Below the pieces are notes generated by a model, which did no database searches, was not told the DNA's origin, and worked only from the letters and a program-made list of their open reading frames with translations. From Promethearchaeota archaeon (GTDB lineage Archaea; Asgardarchaeota; Lokiarchaeia; Sigynarchaeales; SOKP01): a stretch of DNA of 5,834 nt. This document shows positions 1 to 5,834 of this stretch, in pieces. Each line of letters starts with the position of its first letter. The first letter of the stretch is position 1. Where the stretch lies: positions 1 through 5,834 of the forward strand of contig SDNN01000178.1 of NCBI GenBank assembly GCA_004524425.1. The letters are read 5' to 3'. Position numbers and translations under genes: made by a program.

Positions 1-376
1 AATTGACATCATTACCAATCGGAGTCCAAGGATTGTTCGTCTCTCCGATATAAGTCTCATTAAATCCCGTGGATGGCCAGCTTGATTTAAAGTTCAATCG
101 AATAGCATTCCACATATCTTCGAAATTTATCGTAAAGGGATCTTGTTGATCATTTGCTGATGGTAATGGGTTATTAGGTGGTTCTTTTTCTTTTATTATT
201 TTATCCACTTCATCATTTTCGCTTGAAACTAGGTTTTTATCAGTTAAATCATTTATAATTATGAAATTTAATAAAAAGGTAAGAATAATGAAAAGGCAGA
301 TTACTTTCTTTAATAATCTCCTTTTTTCTCTTTTTTTCCTTTTAATTGACAAATAATTGTTTTTAATAAAACTCAT
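1..376 (-). CDS. Partial gene: N-terminally membrane-anchored or secreted protein of unknown function
   Basis: I do not recognise this protein. The frame is open from an ATG at 376-374 to the window edge, giving 125 codons; the C-terminus lies outside. Residues 1-24 are very basic (KRKKREKRR at 12-20), followed by a hydrophobic helix at about 25-41. This is a signal peptide or a signal anchor with a cytoplasmic basic end, so the rest is probably outside the cell. Residues 43-80 form an acidic, Asn/Pro-rich linker typical of a flexible stalk. From about residue 81 a folded domain seems to begin, with aromatic residues W89, W100 and W117 and the segment NNPWTPIGND at 114-123. No Cys lipobox is seen after the helix; the only Cys (C27) lies inside it. 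The base before the ATG is C. A purine stretch GAAAGA about 7 bases upstream might act as a weak ribosome-binding site. The gene lies 89 bp downstream of glyS on the same strand, but a link in function is not implied. Confidence 0.75.
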   Translation of the reverse strand, partial: MSFIKNNYLSIKRKKREKRRLLKKVICLFIILTFLLNFIIINDLTDKNLVSSENDEVDKIIKEKEPPNNPLPSANDQQDPFTINFEDMWNAIRLNFKSSWPSTGFNETYIGETNNPWTPIGNDVN

Positions 377-421
377 GTAAAGATCTTTCATTCAATAAGT
401 TATTTTTTTACAAATATTATA

Positions 422-450
422 TTTTTAAAAAACATTTTCTATAGCGAAGC
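422..450 (-). terminator. Candidate transcription terminator of glyS
   Basis: Just after the glyS stop codon, the transcript strand reads a small GC-containing block (GCTTCGC, 450-444) and then a T6 run (432-427). Archaeal termination depends mainly on U-tracts, so the T-run is the meaningful part. The GC block can form at most a two-base-pair stem. The element also lies upstream of the next leftward gene (start at 376), so it could equally be leader sequence. Weak call. Confidence 0.25.
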
Positions 451-465
451 GTGATAAATCTTTAT

Positions 466-1992
466 TTATTTATTAAGTCTAAAAATTTTTTCATTTATGA
501 TATCAGGTAGGTTAGAAATTTTAACTCTTACTTGATCCATGGTATCTCTATCTCTCAACGTAACAGTGTCATCTTTTAGTGAATCAAAATCCACGGTAAT
601 GCAATATGGCGTGCCCAGCTCATCTTGGCGCCGATAAAGCTTTCCTATTGCCCCCTTTTCGTCATAAAAAGTGGCAATCCTGTTCTTAATTAGTTCTTCA
701 TGGACTTTTTTGGCCAGATTTCGAATTGGTTCCTCATTTCTTTTTAAAGGAAAAACGGAAACGGTATTAGGAGCTAATTCGGGTTTTAATTGCAGCACTA
801 TTCTGTTTCTTGTTTTTTTTCCTTTTTTAATTTCTTCCACTTCAAAGGCGGATTCGAGTAGAGTGTAAATAATTCTGTCAGGCCCGAAAGCAATTTCGAG
901 AATTTGGGGGATTTCTTTTGCGTTCGGATTTTGTCCCATTGGCACTTCAAAACTTTGATTGGAGAATTGTCCGTGGCGCATTAAGTCATAATCAGTACGA
1001 TCATGTATACCACAAATTTCTACCCATCCAAACTGTATAGTCTTAATTTCTAAATCCCATGCATCATCTGCATAATGGGCTCGCTCGTCTGGAGAATGTT
1101 GCCTGAGTCTTATTATGTCATCTGGAAAACCTAAAATTTTTGTTAAGTAATAACCGAGATACAAGCAATAAGCATAAGCAGGCTTTTTAATTATACCATT
1201 CTTGATTGCTGTGTCTAAGGCAGTCATTTCTGGTTCATCAATGTTTTTTTCTTGTAATCTCCAATTTACTAATGGTAGTTTGTGATGTTTTATATCATCA
1301 TACTCTTCAAAAGCCATTTCCTGTTCTTTACCAATGAACAACTGAATTTCAAATTGATCAAAGGCTCTCATTCGAAGAACTTGCTGTCGAGGAGATATTT
1401 CATTTCTATATGCCTTGCCATATTGAAAAACCTTTATCGGATATTGCCTTCTTGCATCGTGATCTAAGCGATTAAATAATAAATAAGTCGTAGTAGCAGT
1501 CTCCGGACGTAAAAAGGCTACAGTTCCAGCACCTACATTTGTTTTTAACATCAAATTATATTCTTCGATTTTACTGAAATGCACATCGCATTTTGGACAA
1601 GTGATGTCGTGTTCTTTGATTAATTCTTCCATTTTTTCATTAGACATTCCATGAATCATGATATCAGGAAGTTTATCTTGCAGAAATTTATCAGCTCTAT
1701 AGATGGTATCACATTTGGGACATTTTAAGACAGGATCGATAAAACGCTCTAAATGGCCCGACGCCTCCCAGACTATCTCTGGCATTATTGTTGGGCACTC
1801 AACCTCTCCAAAACCAAACGCTCGTAATTCTGTCCTTAGAATCGAAAGAATATTATTCTTTAAAGCCATACCTGCCGGTCCGTAAGAATAAAATCCCGCA
1901 AGTCCTCCATAAATCTCTGGACTAGGGCCCCAGATGAATCCTCGCCTTCGTAAAAGAGAGTTAAACGTTTCAATGTTATCTTCTATCTGCAT
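466..1992 (-). CDS. glyS: Glycyl-tRNA synthetase, archaeal/eukaryotic type (class IIa)
   Basis: This cytoplasmic enzyme charges tRNA-Gly with glycine using ATP. The class II signatures are in order. Motif 1 is around residues 34-52 (FYSYGPAG). The GlyRS signature is at 161-170 (LRPETATTTY). Motif 2 starts YRNEISPR (195-202) and ends EIQLF (215-219). The conserved GIHDRTDYDL is at 328-337. Motif 3 is EIAFGPDRI (366-374). A C-terminal anticodon-binding domain spans about 405-500 (LAPNTVSVFPL, then RRQDELGTPY and VTLRDRD). Two CPKC pairs (C91/C94 and C132/C135) form a probable zinc-binding module inside the catalytic domain. At 508 residues it is shorter than many archaeal and eukaryotic homologues but has no missing core domain. 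The start is set by the conserved N-terminal helix and the FIWGPSPEIYGG segment directly after it. Compared with the human enzyme, TAQGIF is replaced by TATTTY and the glycine-contacting Ser of EPS is Ala (A368), while E215 and E366 are kept. The upstream neighbour is divergent, so glyS has its own promoter. Confidence 0.97.
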   Translation of the reverse strand: MQIEDNIETFNSLLRRRGFIWGPSPEIYGGLAGFYSYGPAGMALKNNILSILRTELRAFGFGEVECPTIMPEIVWEASGHLERFIDPVLKCPKCDTIYRADKFLQDKLPDIMIHGMSNEKMEELIKEHDITCPKCDVHFSKIEEYNLMLKTNVGAGTVAFLRPETATTTYLLFNRLDHDARRQYPIKVFQYGKAYRNEISPRQQVLRMRAFDQFEIQLFIGKEQEMAFEEYDDIKHHKLPLVNWRLQEKNIDEPEMTALDTAIKNGIIKKPAYAYCLYLGYYLTKILGFPDDIIRLRQHSPDERAHYADDAWDLEIKTIQFGWVEICGIHDRTDYDLMRHGQFSNQSFEVPMGQNPNAKEIPQILEIAFGPDRIIYTLLESAFEVEEIKKGKKTRNRIVLQLKPELAPNTVSVFPLKRNEEPIRNLAKKVHEELIKNRIATFYDEKGAIGKLYRRQDELGTPYCITVDFDSLKDDTVTLRDRDTMDQVRVKISNLPDIINEKIFRLNK

Positions 1993-2017
1993 TTTTTATA
2001 AAACCAACTTGATATTA

Positions 2018-2025
2018 CAATAAAA
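2018..2025 (-). promoter_or_regulatory. Weak TATA-like box for glyS
   Basis: On the glyS strand, TTTTATTG is centred about 29 bases before the ATG, the spacing expected of an archaeal TATA box driving a leaderless or near-leaderless mRNA. It resembles the TTTATTAA boxes before the genes at 3192 and 5632. The spacer is so AT-rich that chance matches are likely. Confidence 0.3.
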
Positions 2026-2140
2026 GAATTTTCCATAATTTTTTTAGTTTCAGATTTTAAATGCTTTCGAAAAATTAATATTTAAAATGAATAAAAAGAT
2101 ATAATAATTAAATTATAATTTTAAATCATTAAAATTGAAA

Positions 2141-2148
2141 TTATATAA
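2141..2148 (+). promoter_or_regulatory. TATA box for the 7-TM membrane protein gene
   Basis: TTATATAA is a near-consensus archaeal TATA box, preceded by a purine-rich stretch (AAAATTGAAA, 2131-2140) in the position of the TFB recognition element. Its centre is about 28 bases before the ATG at 2173, which places the transcription start at or next to the A of the ATG and predicts a leaderless message. No ribosome-binding site is present, in agreement with this. Confidence 0.55.
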
Positions 2149-2172
2149 ATACATATTTAATGCTGATTAATC

Positions 2173-3012
2173 ATGTTATTTGAAGAGAATTTCCGATATT
2201 TTGATTTTTTTGACGCCATCGAAATGGGGTTATATTTCGTAATTGTGGGCTATTATTTTCTTCTATTTGCATTTTTTTTATTAATGAGGTATAGAACTTC
2301 GATGAGACTTTATTGGTTATTCTTTTCATTCTTGTTTTTATTTTTAGCAGCGGGAAGAGTATTTTTTATCGGGTATTATTTCTTCTTACCAGAACTTCAA
2401 GGAAGAATGAGTAATGCGTCCCTCGGATCTTTACTCATGTTATTTTACCGTTTAGCTACCTTTTTTTCTTGGTTAGCTATTGCTTGTTTAATGGGTGTAC
2501 TGGGGACTTTATTATTTCCACCTGATACGGAATTTGATAAGATAGATACTGCAAAGGATGCTGAAGAATTTCAACTTACTCCAAACATGAAGATAATCTT
2601 GAGAATCTTATTAATAGCTTGCCCAATAATTGTTGGAATTCTTGCATTAACCTTGCCAGACAGTTACTTCATGGATCCGGCCATAGTTAGGAGATATAAT
2701 CTTAATGTTAAGTTAGTTACTGTTTTTGGTTATCCTATCGGCAGATTTGTATTAAATTTCATCCTAGTACCATTATTTATAGCCGTGATTCCAATTCTTT
2801 TCTTATATCTAGCTATAAGAACCTTTGGTGTACTGAGAAGGTCGTATGCGTTAAATGCAATAGGCTTTTTTCTTTATTATGCAGGTAGAATACTCCAAGG
2901 GGTGTATGAAACGATTGGATGGCATCATTTCGAGTCAACTGTTCCGCCTTTAATAATATTATTATCTCTATTGATTATCGTCATCGCAAACAATTACGAG
3001 CAGTTAAGATAA
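2173..3012 (+). CDS. Seven-transmembrane protein of unknown function
   Basis: I do not recognise the family. The 279-residue protein is strongly hydrophobic, with seven likely membrane helices at about residues 17-38, 46-70, 87-115, 139-161, 192-216, 225-246 and 256-273. A short N-terminal tail (MLFEENFRYFDFFDAIE) and a six-residue C-terminal tail flank them. The largest polar loop (about 116-138, acidic, DTEFDKIDTAKDAEEF) lies between helices 3 and 4, and a second (about 162-190) between helices 4 and 5. No catalytic motif, retinal-type lysine in helix 7 or soluble domain is visible, so a sensor, transporter or scaffold role cannot be chosen. An AGR motif occurs at the same place in helix 2 (60-62) and helix 6 (237-239); a gap-free offset of 177 residues also matches R39/R216 and R45/R222, hinting at a 3+1+3 internal duplication. 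There is no cleavable signal peptide; helix 1 would act as the anchor. It diverges from glyS and is followed by a 179-bp spacer, so it is probably transcribed alone. Confidence 0.85.
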   Translation: MLFEENFRYFDFFDAIEMGLYFVIVGYYFLLFAFFLLMRYRTSMRLYWLFFSFLFLFLAAGRVFFIGYYFFLPELQGRMSNASLGSLLMLFYRLATFFSWLAIACLMGVLGTLLFPPDTEFDKIDTAKDAEEFQLTPNMKIILRILLIACPIIVGILALTLPDSYFMDPAIVRRYNLNVKLVTVFGYPIGRFVLNFILVPLFIAVIPILFLYLAIRTFGVLRRSYALNAIGFFLYYAGRILQGVYETIGWHHFESTVPPLIILLSLLIIVIANNYEQLR

Positions 3013-3161
3013 ACACAAAATTCAATCATTTGATTTTCAATTGGAAATACATGCAAATCTTGGTTTTAATTTCATTATCCCCATAATTTCTTACGAAAAA
3101 AATAAAATTTAATATAAGATTCTCTATACATTAAATAATATTCCATTAAAATTAATTCGAG

Positions 3162-3169
3162 TTTATTAA
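3162..3169 (+). promoter_or_regulatory. TATA-like box for the coiled-coil gene
   Basis: TTTATTAA is centred about 26-27 bases before the ATG at 3192, in the AT-rich 179-bp spacer after the 7-TM gene. This spacing predicts transcription starting at or within a base or two of the ATG. The longer string TTTATTAAAAAT recurs before the gene at 5632. Apart from this box I see no further element in the spacer. Confidence 0.45.
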
Positions 3170-3191
3170 AAATCATCAGGGTTAAAATTAC

Positions 3192-4820
3192 ATGTCCATT
3201 CATGGAAATCAATATCTAATGCCCTTTTTTTTAGGAAAAGATCCTAATTCCCCTCAGCTAGAGGAAAACGATGAATTAGCTCTTGTTTTTTATTTGTTAA
3301 CAAAGGATTTGGAAAATGTAAAGATACTTTCCTTTTCAAAGTTACTTTGGCCCTTATTAAGTATTCAAGGAATTATATCAACTCATGTCATTCTTGACGG
3401 GCTTAAAATTTTTTCAAAGAAAGGAAAATTTAGCAATCCTCCCAGGCAACCATTAATTGGCCATATCCTCAGAAATGTTGAAGATAGATCTCAAATTGAA
3501 CTCTTAAAAAGAATTATTGACGTTTTGACTTATCAAGATAAGGAAGCGGAAGAAATTGGAAGTGGAGAGGAATCTGAATTCCAGACTTTATTTATTGAGG
3601 GATTGATCAATCCAGAACATTTAAATTCATTAATTAAACTAATTCCTCACATAGATTATTTACCAATAACGGAATATGCGCCATTAGATACAGGTTTAAC
3701 GACGGAAAATGCGTTAGATCTTTCTGAACAATATAGAAATACAATTGAAACCATGAAAGGAAACAGTCTTCGATGGAAGACTCAAATTCAGTTAATTGAA
3801 AATGAAGTCAATAAGTGGCTCACTAATATAACTGCTCAATTAAAAGATGTAGAATTAAGATTTTCTTCTCAATTAAGTAAGACTAGTTCGATAATTGATA
3901 ATGACCAAGTAAAAGAACAATTGAAAATTGAAAATGACAAGATCGACCAATGGAAAGTTAATGAAAAAAAAAAAATAATAGAAAACATTACCGTGCTATT
4001 TAAAACCGCTGAAAGAAATTTGCACGAAATGGTGAAGAAAACTAGATTTTTCACGCAAGAGGAGTACTTGAGATCTAAAATTTTTGAAGATCTCGTCTTG
4101 CCATTTGAAGAACATTTTGACTACATGAGAAAAGAAGGAAAAGCTTTCTTGGAGAACATCGAGAGTCTTTATAAAAAATTCGAAGATTTTAAAGAGCAAT
4201 CACATAAAATTGATGCAGAAGCTGAAGATAGACTAAAAAGAGTCGAAGAGGAGTTGCAAATACAATTAAAAGATCGAGATAACCAACTAACTATTATCGA
4301 AAAAGAAAAAGGAGAAAAAATAAATATATTGAAAGACTGGCAAAAAGATATTGAAAATTTATTTCATAAAATTAAAGAAATCATTCAAAATAAAGTGGAT
4401 AATTGTCTTCAAGAAGCTAAAGATCTAACCAACTGGTCCATCAAGGATACGCAAGATGAATTGTTTTCCAAACCAATTCAATGGATTTACATGCCCCTTT
4501 ATGCCATGTTTGTAGAGGATAAAGATTCCATGGAAGAAAAGATATATTTTCTCTTTCCAGGTTATATTGGTGGCATTAATTCGCTTTATGAATACATTTC
4601 TGACTCATTTATAACGTTAAAATATATGTTGAATGAAAAATTGGAAGAAGACATGAAAATTCGGTCAAACTTCGAATTTACAATAGAAAGTAAAAACTTA
4701 ATAAAAGATCCAAATTTTGACAAAAAAATTCAAATGGGAATGTCAATTTTAAGAAATAAAGGACTAGTTAATGATCTTATTGAATCTCAAATAAGAGCAA
4801 AACTCAATTTACTTTCATGA
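3192..4820 (+). CDS. Long coiled-coil protein with globular N- and C-terminal domains, unknown function
   Basis: I do not recognise the family. The 542-residue protein is soluble, with no signal peptide and no membrane helix. Residues 1-170 look globular, with a probable strand region around 43-74 (SKLLWPLLSIQG, then HVILDGLKIF). Two long charged helical stretches follow, about 175-282 and 311-412, rich in Lys, Glu, Asn and Gln with hydrophobic residues at heptad-like spacing. They are separated by a more hydrophobic break (about 285-310, FEDLVLPFEEHF) that could let the helices fold back as a hairpin. Residues 426-542 are globular again and contain WIYMPLYAMF (431-440) and IYFLFPGYIGG (451-461). 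No Walker A or B, zinc knuckle or nuclease motif is seen, so it is not an SMC/Rad50 ATPase despite the similar overall plan. A 12-A run (3964-3975) encodes part of a Glu-Lys stretch. The GNAT gene starts 15 bp after its stop, which suggests co-transcription. A scaffold or adaptor role is a guess only. Confidence 0.85.
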   Translation: MSIHGNQYLMPFFLGKDPNSPQLEENDELALVFYLLTKDLENVKILSFSKLLWPLLSIQGIISTHVILDGLKIFSKKGKFSNPPRQPLIGHILRNVEDRSQIELLKRIIDVLTYQDKEAEEIGSGEESEFQTLFIEGLINPEHLNSLIKLIPHIDYLPITEYAPLDTGLTTENALDLSEQYRNTIETMKGNSLRWKTQIQLIENEVNKWLTNITAQLKDVELRFSSQLSKTSSIIDNDQVKEQLKIENDKIDQWKVNEKKKIIENITVLFKTAERNLHEMVKKTRFFTQEEYLRSKIFEDLVLPFEEHFDYMRKEGKAFLENIESLYKKFEDFKEQSHKIDAEAEDRLKRVEEELQIQLKDRDNQLTIIEKEKGEKINILKDWQKDIENLFHKIKEIIQNKVDNCLQEAKDLTNWSIKDTQDELFSKPIQWIYMPLYAMFVEDKDSMEEKIYFLFPGYIGGINSLYEYISDSFITLKYMLNEKLEEDMKIRSNFEFTIESKNLIKDPNFDKKIQMGMSILRNKGLVNDLIESQIRAKLNLLS

Positions 4821-4835
4821 ATTTAATATCTTATC

Positions 4836-5510
4836 ATGGCTGAAACTAAATTTGACTTAAAAAAAAAAAGAATTCGAGAGTTTTTTTCTACATTTAAACC
4901 AGGTTCCCGACATCGAGGTAAAGAAATCGACGAGATCCAAGAAGAGGCTTTTAAAGAGGGAATGATATATGTCCAGATGCGTTTACCAGTAGAAAAAATT
5001 ACAGAAGAATTTGAGAATTCCTTAAAAGAAAAAATTGAACGAAGTTTCATGCATGCTAAAATTCGGGTGGCCACTAAGCAAGATCTTAAAATCGTGATGG
5101 CCATGTATAATAAAGCATGGTTAACCGCCAACACGCCCTTTAGACCAATTGAAATTGATTCTTTAAAGACCATTTTTAAAGATCCAGATACTGTGTTTTT
5201 AATTGCCCGGGTGTATGGAATAGACGGGGGTTTTGTTATTTTAGATTTTGAAGGTGATAATAAGGAGTATGCAATTATTGCAGGTTTAGGTGTATTGCCA
5301 AGATTTCAACGCAAGGGCCTTGGAACTGTATTGGGAATGGCAGCATGGAACCACATAAAAGAACATCACCCTAACGTAAAAGAATTGAGATGTGAGGTTT
5401 ATAAGGATAATAGTATCTCATATAGGTTTATAAAGTGGATAGGATTTGAAGAATTTGGTAAGAAATTATATAGAAAAGAAGATTTTTTGATTGAGGAAGA
5501 AATTGAATAA
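4836..5510 (+). CDS. GNAT-family N-acetyltransferase with a novel N-terminal extension
   Basis: The C-terminal part (about 74-212) is a GNAT fold that would transfer an acetyl group from acetyl-CoA to an amine. The N-terminal strand is KIRVATKQD (75-83). Motif A is AGLGVLPRFQRKGLGT (149-164), with the QRKGLG loop (158-163) binding the pyrophosphate of CoA. Motif B is the CEVYKDNSISYRFIKWIGF region (186-204), with the usual Asn (N192), Tyr (Y196) and terminal GF. The family is certain but the substrate is not readable; protein N-terminal (RimI/Ard1-like), lysine or small-molecule acetylation are all possible. The first 70 residues are an extension not part of the GNAT fold: a basic start, then YVQMRLPVEKIT (45-56) and an acidic helix. 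This extension is shared with the gene starting at 5632. At 224 residues it is longer than a minimal GNAT of about 150. The start follows the coiled-coil gene by 15 bp without a ribosome-binding site, so a shared transcript is likely. An 11-A run (4859-4869) lies in codons 8-12. Confidence 0.92.
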   Translation: MAETKFDLKKKRIREFFSTFKPGSRHRGKEIDEIQEEAFKEGMIYVQMRLPVEKITEEFENSLKEKIERSFMHAKIRVATKQDLKIVMAMYNKAWLTANTPFRPIEIDSLKTIFKDPDTVFLIARVYGIDGGFVILDFEGDNKEYAIIAGLGVLPRFQRKGLGTVLGMAAWNHIKEHHPNVKELRCEVYKDNSISYRFIKWIGFEEFGKKLYRKEDFLIEEEIE

Positions 5511-5593
5511 TCTTTTATATCTACATAATAGTTTAAAATTCCCTTTTAATCATTCCAATAATTCATTAAACCTTTAACTAATTGAGAATTTTT

Positions 5594-5601
5594 TTTATTA
5601 A
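5594..5601 (+). promoter_or_regulatory. TATA-like box for the second GNAT-like gene, overlapping a T8 run
   Basis: TTTATTAA is centred about 34 bases before the ATG at 5632, predicting a leader of only several bases. It sits in a TTTATTAAAAAT string identical to the one before the coiled-coil gene. The T8 run at 5589-5596 that overlaps it could also serve as the U-tract terminator of the preceding GNAT gene, which ends at 5510. The rest of the 121-bp spacer shows no other recognisable element. Confidence 0.4.
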
Positions 5602-5631
5602 AAATTTGAAAAATAAGAATCTATTGATATC

Positions 5632-5834
5632 ATGCCAGAGAGCAGAACCAGTTTTAAACAAAAAACCATAAGAAGTTTTTTTTTAGCATTTGATAAAAAA
5701 GAAAAGAAGGAGGATGAAATTCAATCCGAATTAGCCACCACAGGCTTAACTTATGTTCAAATGAGATTACCCGTAGAAAAAATAACTCCTGAATTTGAAG
5801 AAAAGTTAAGAAAAGATGTGGAAAGAAACATTCT
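5632..5834 (+). CDS. Partial gene: paralogue of the upstream GNAT acetyltransferase (N-terminal part)
   Basis: The frame opens at ATG 5632 and runs to the window edge (67 complete codons plus two bases); the C-terminus is outside. About half of the 67 residues match the start of the protein at 4836. The shared features are the basic K-x-K-x-I-R-x-F-F opening (9-17), DEIQ (28-31), and twelve identical residues YVQMRLPVEKIT (41-52), followed by EFE and ER at matching distances. The only gap is about four residues near position 21. Codons differ at many synonymous sites, so the duplication is not recent. The GNAT catalytic domain would start just beyond the window, so acetyltransferase function is inferred from the paralogue and not seen. 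It could also be a stand-alone copy of the N-terminal module. No ribosome-binding site precedes it. Confidence 0.85.
   Translation, partial: MPESRTSFKQKTIRSFFLAFDKKEKKEDEIQSELATTGLTYVQMRLPVEKITPEFEEKLRKDVERNI

Noticed and set aside
444..450. GCGAAGC, a sequence known to form an unusually stable DNA mini-hairpin
   Set aside because: Seven bases can occur by chance, it is a single copy, and nothing nearby suggests a function as single-stranded DNA; it is mentioned only as part of the weak terminator candidate.
671..868. Plus-strand open frame of 65 codons opposite glyS
   Set aside because: It lies wholly antisense to a well-conserved enzyme and its translation shows no domain; the frames at 1282-1467 and 1703-1885 are rejected for the same reason.
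1994..2003. Perfect TTTTATAAAA palindrome just upstream of glyS
   Set aside because: It resembles a TATA box but lies only a few bases from the ATG, too close to direct transcription of a full-length glyS mRNA; for the divergent gene it is about 170 bases away.
3024..3035. AATCA-TT-TGATT inverted repeat after the 7-TM gene
   Set aside because: The two-base loop is too small for a stable hairpin, the stem is AT-only and no U-tract follows, so I do not call it a terminator.
3179..3183. GGGTT upstream of the coiled-coil gene as a ribosome-binding site
   Set aside because: It does not match a GGAGG/GGTGA core, and the TATA spacing predicts that transcription starts downstream of it.
4823..5173. 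Minus-strand open frame of 116 codons opposite the GNAT gene
   Set aside because: The plus-strand GNAT frame has clear motifs and a conserved paralogue, so the antisense frame is a by-product of AT-rich codon use. The frames at 3869-4054 and 3996-4199 are similar shadows of the coiled-coil gene.

Overview
This AT-rich window most likely comes from an archaeon. The one gene I can name is a glycyl-tRNA synthetase of the archaeal/eukaryotic single-chain class II type. Most genes have AT-rich TATA-like boxes about 26-35 bp before the start codon. No convincing Shine-Dalgarno sequence precedes any start except possibly a weak purine stretch before the first gene, which suggests leaderless or near-leaderless mRNAs. 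The mix of lysine/asparagine/isoleucine-rich unknown proteins, a 7-TM protein and a long coiled-coil protein would fit an Asgard-type (Loki-like) genome. That placement is inference from overall style, not from a marker gene.

Layout. Two genes read leftwards: a partial membrane-anchored protein cut by the left edge (1-376) and glyS (466-1992). A 180-bp AT-rich divergent spacer (1993-2172) separates them from four rightward genes: a 7-TM membrane protein (2173-3012), a 542-residue coiled-coil protein (3192-4820), a GNAT-fold acetyltransferase (4836-5510), and the start of a second protein (5632 to the right edge). That last protein is clearly a paralogue of the GNAT gene over its N-terminal 67 residues. 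There is no gene-free stretch longer than 180 bp. I see no tRNA or rRNA gene, insertion sequence or CRISPR array.

How the genes relate. The coiled-coil gene and the first GNAT gene are 15 bp apart on the same strand and probably share a transcript. The second GNAT-like gene follows after 121 bp with its own TATA-like box. The 7-TM gene and glyS diverge and each seems to have its own promoter, so no functional link between them is implied. The most unusual parts are the coiled-coil protein with globular ends, its linkage to acetyltransferase paralogues sharing an unfamiliar N-terminal module, and a possible internal duplication in the 7-TM protein.
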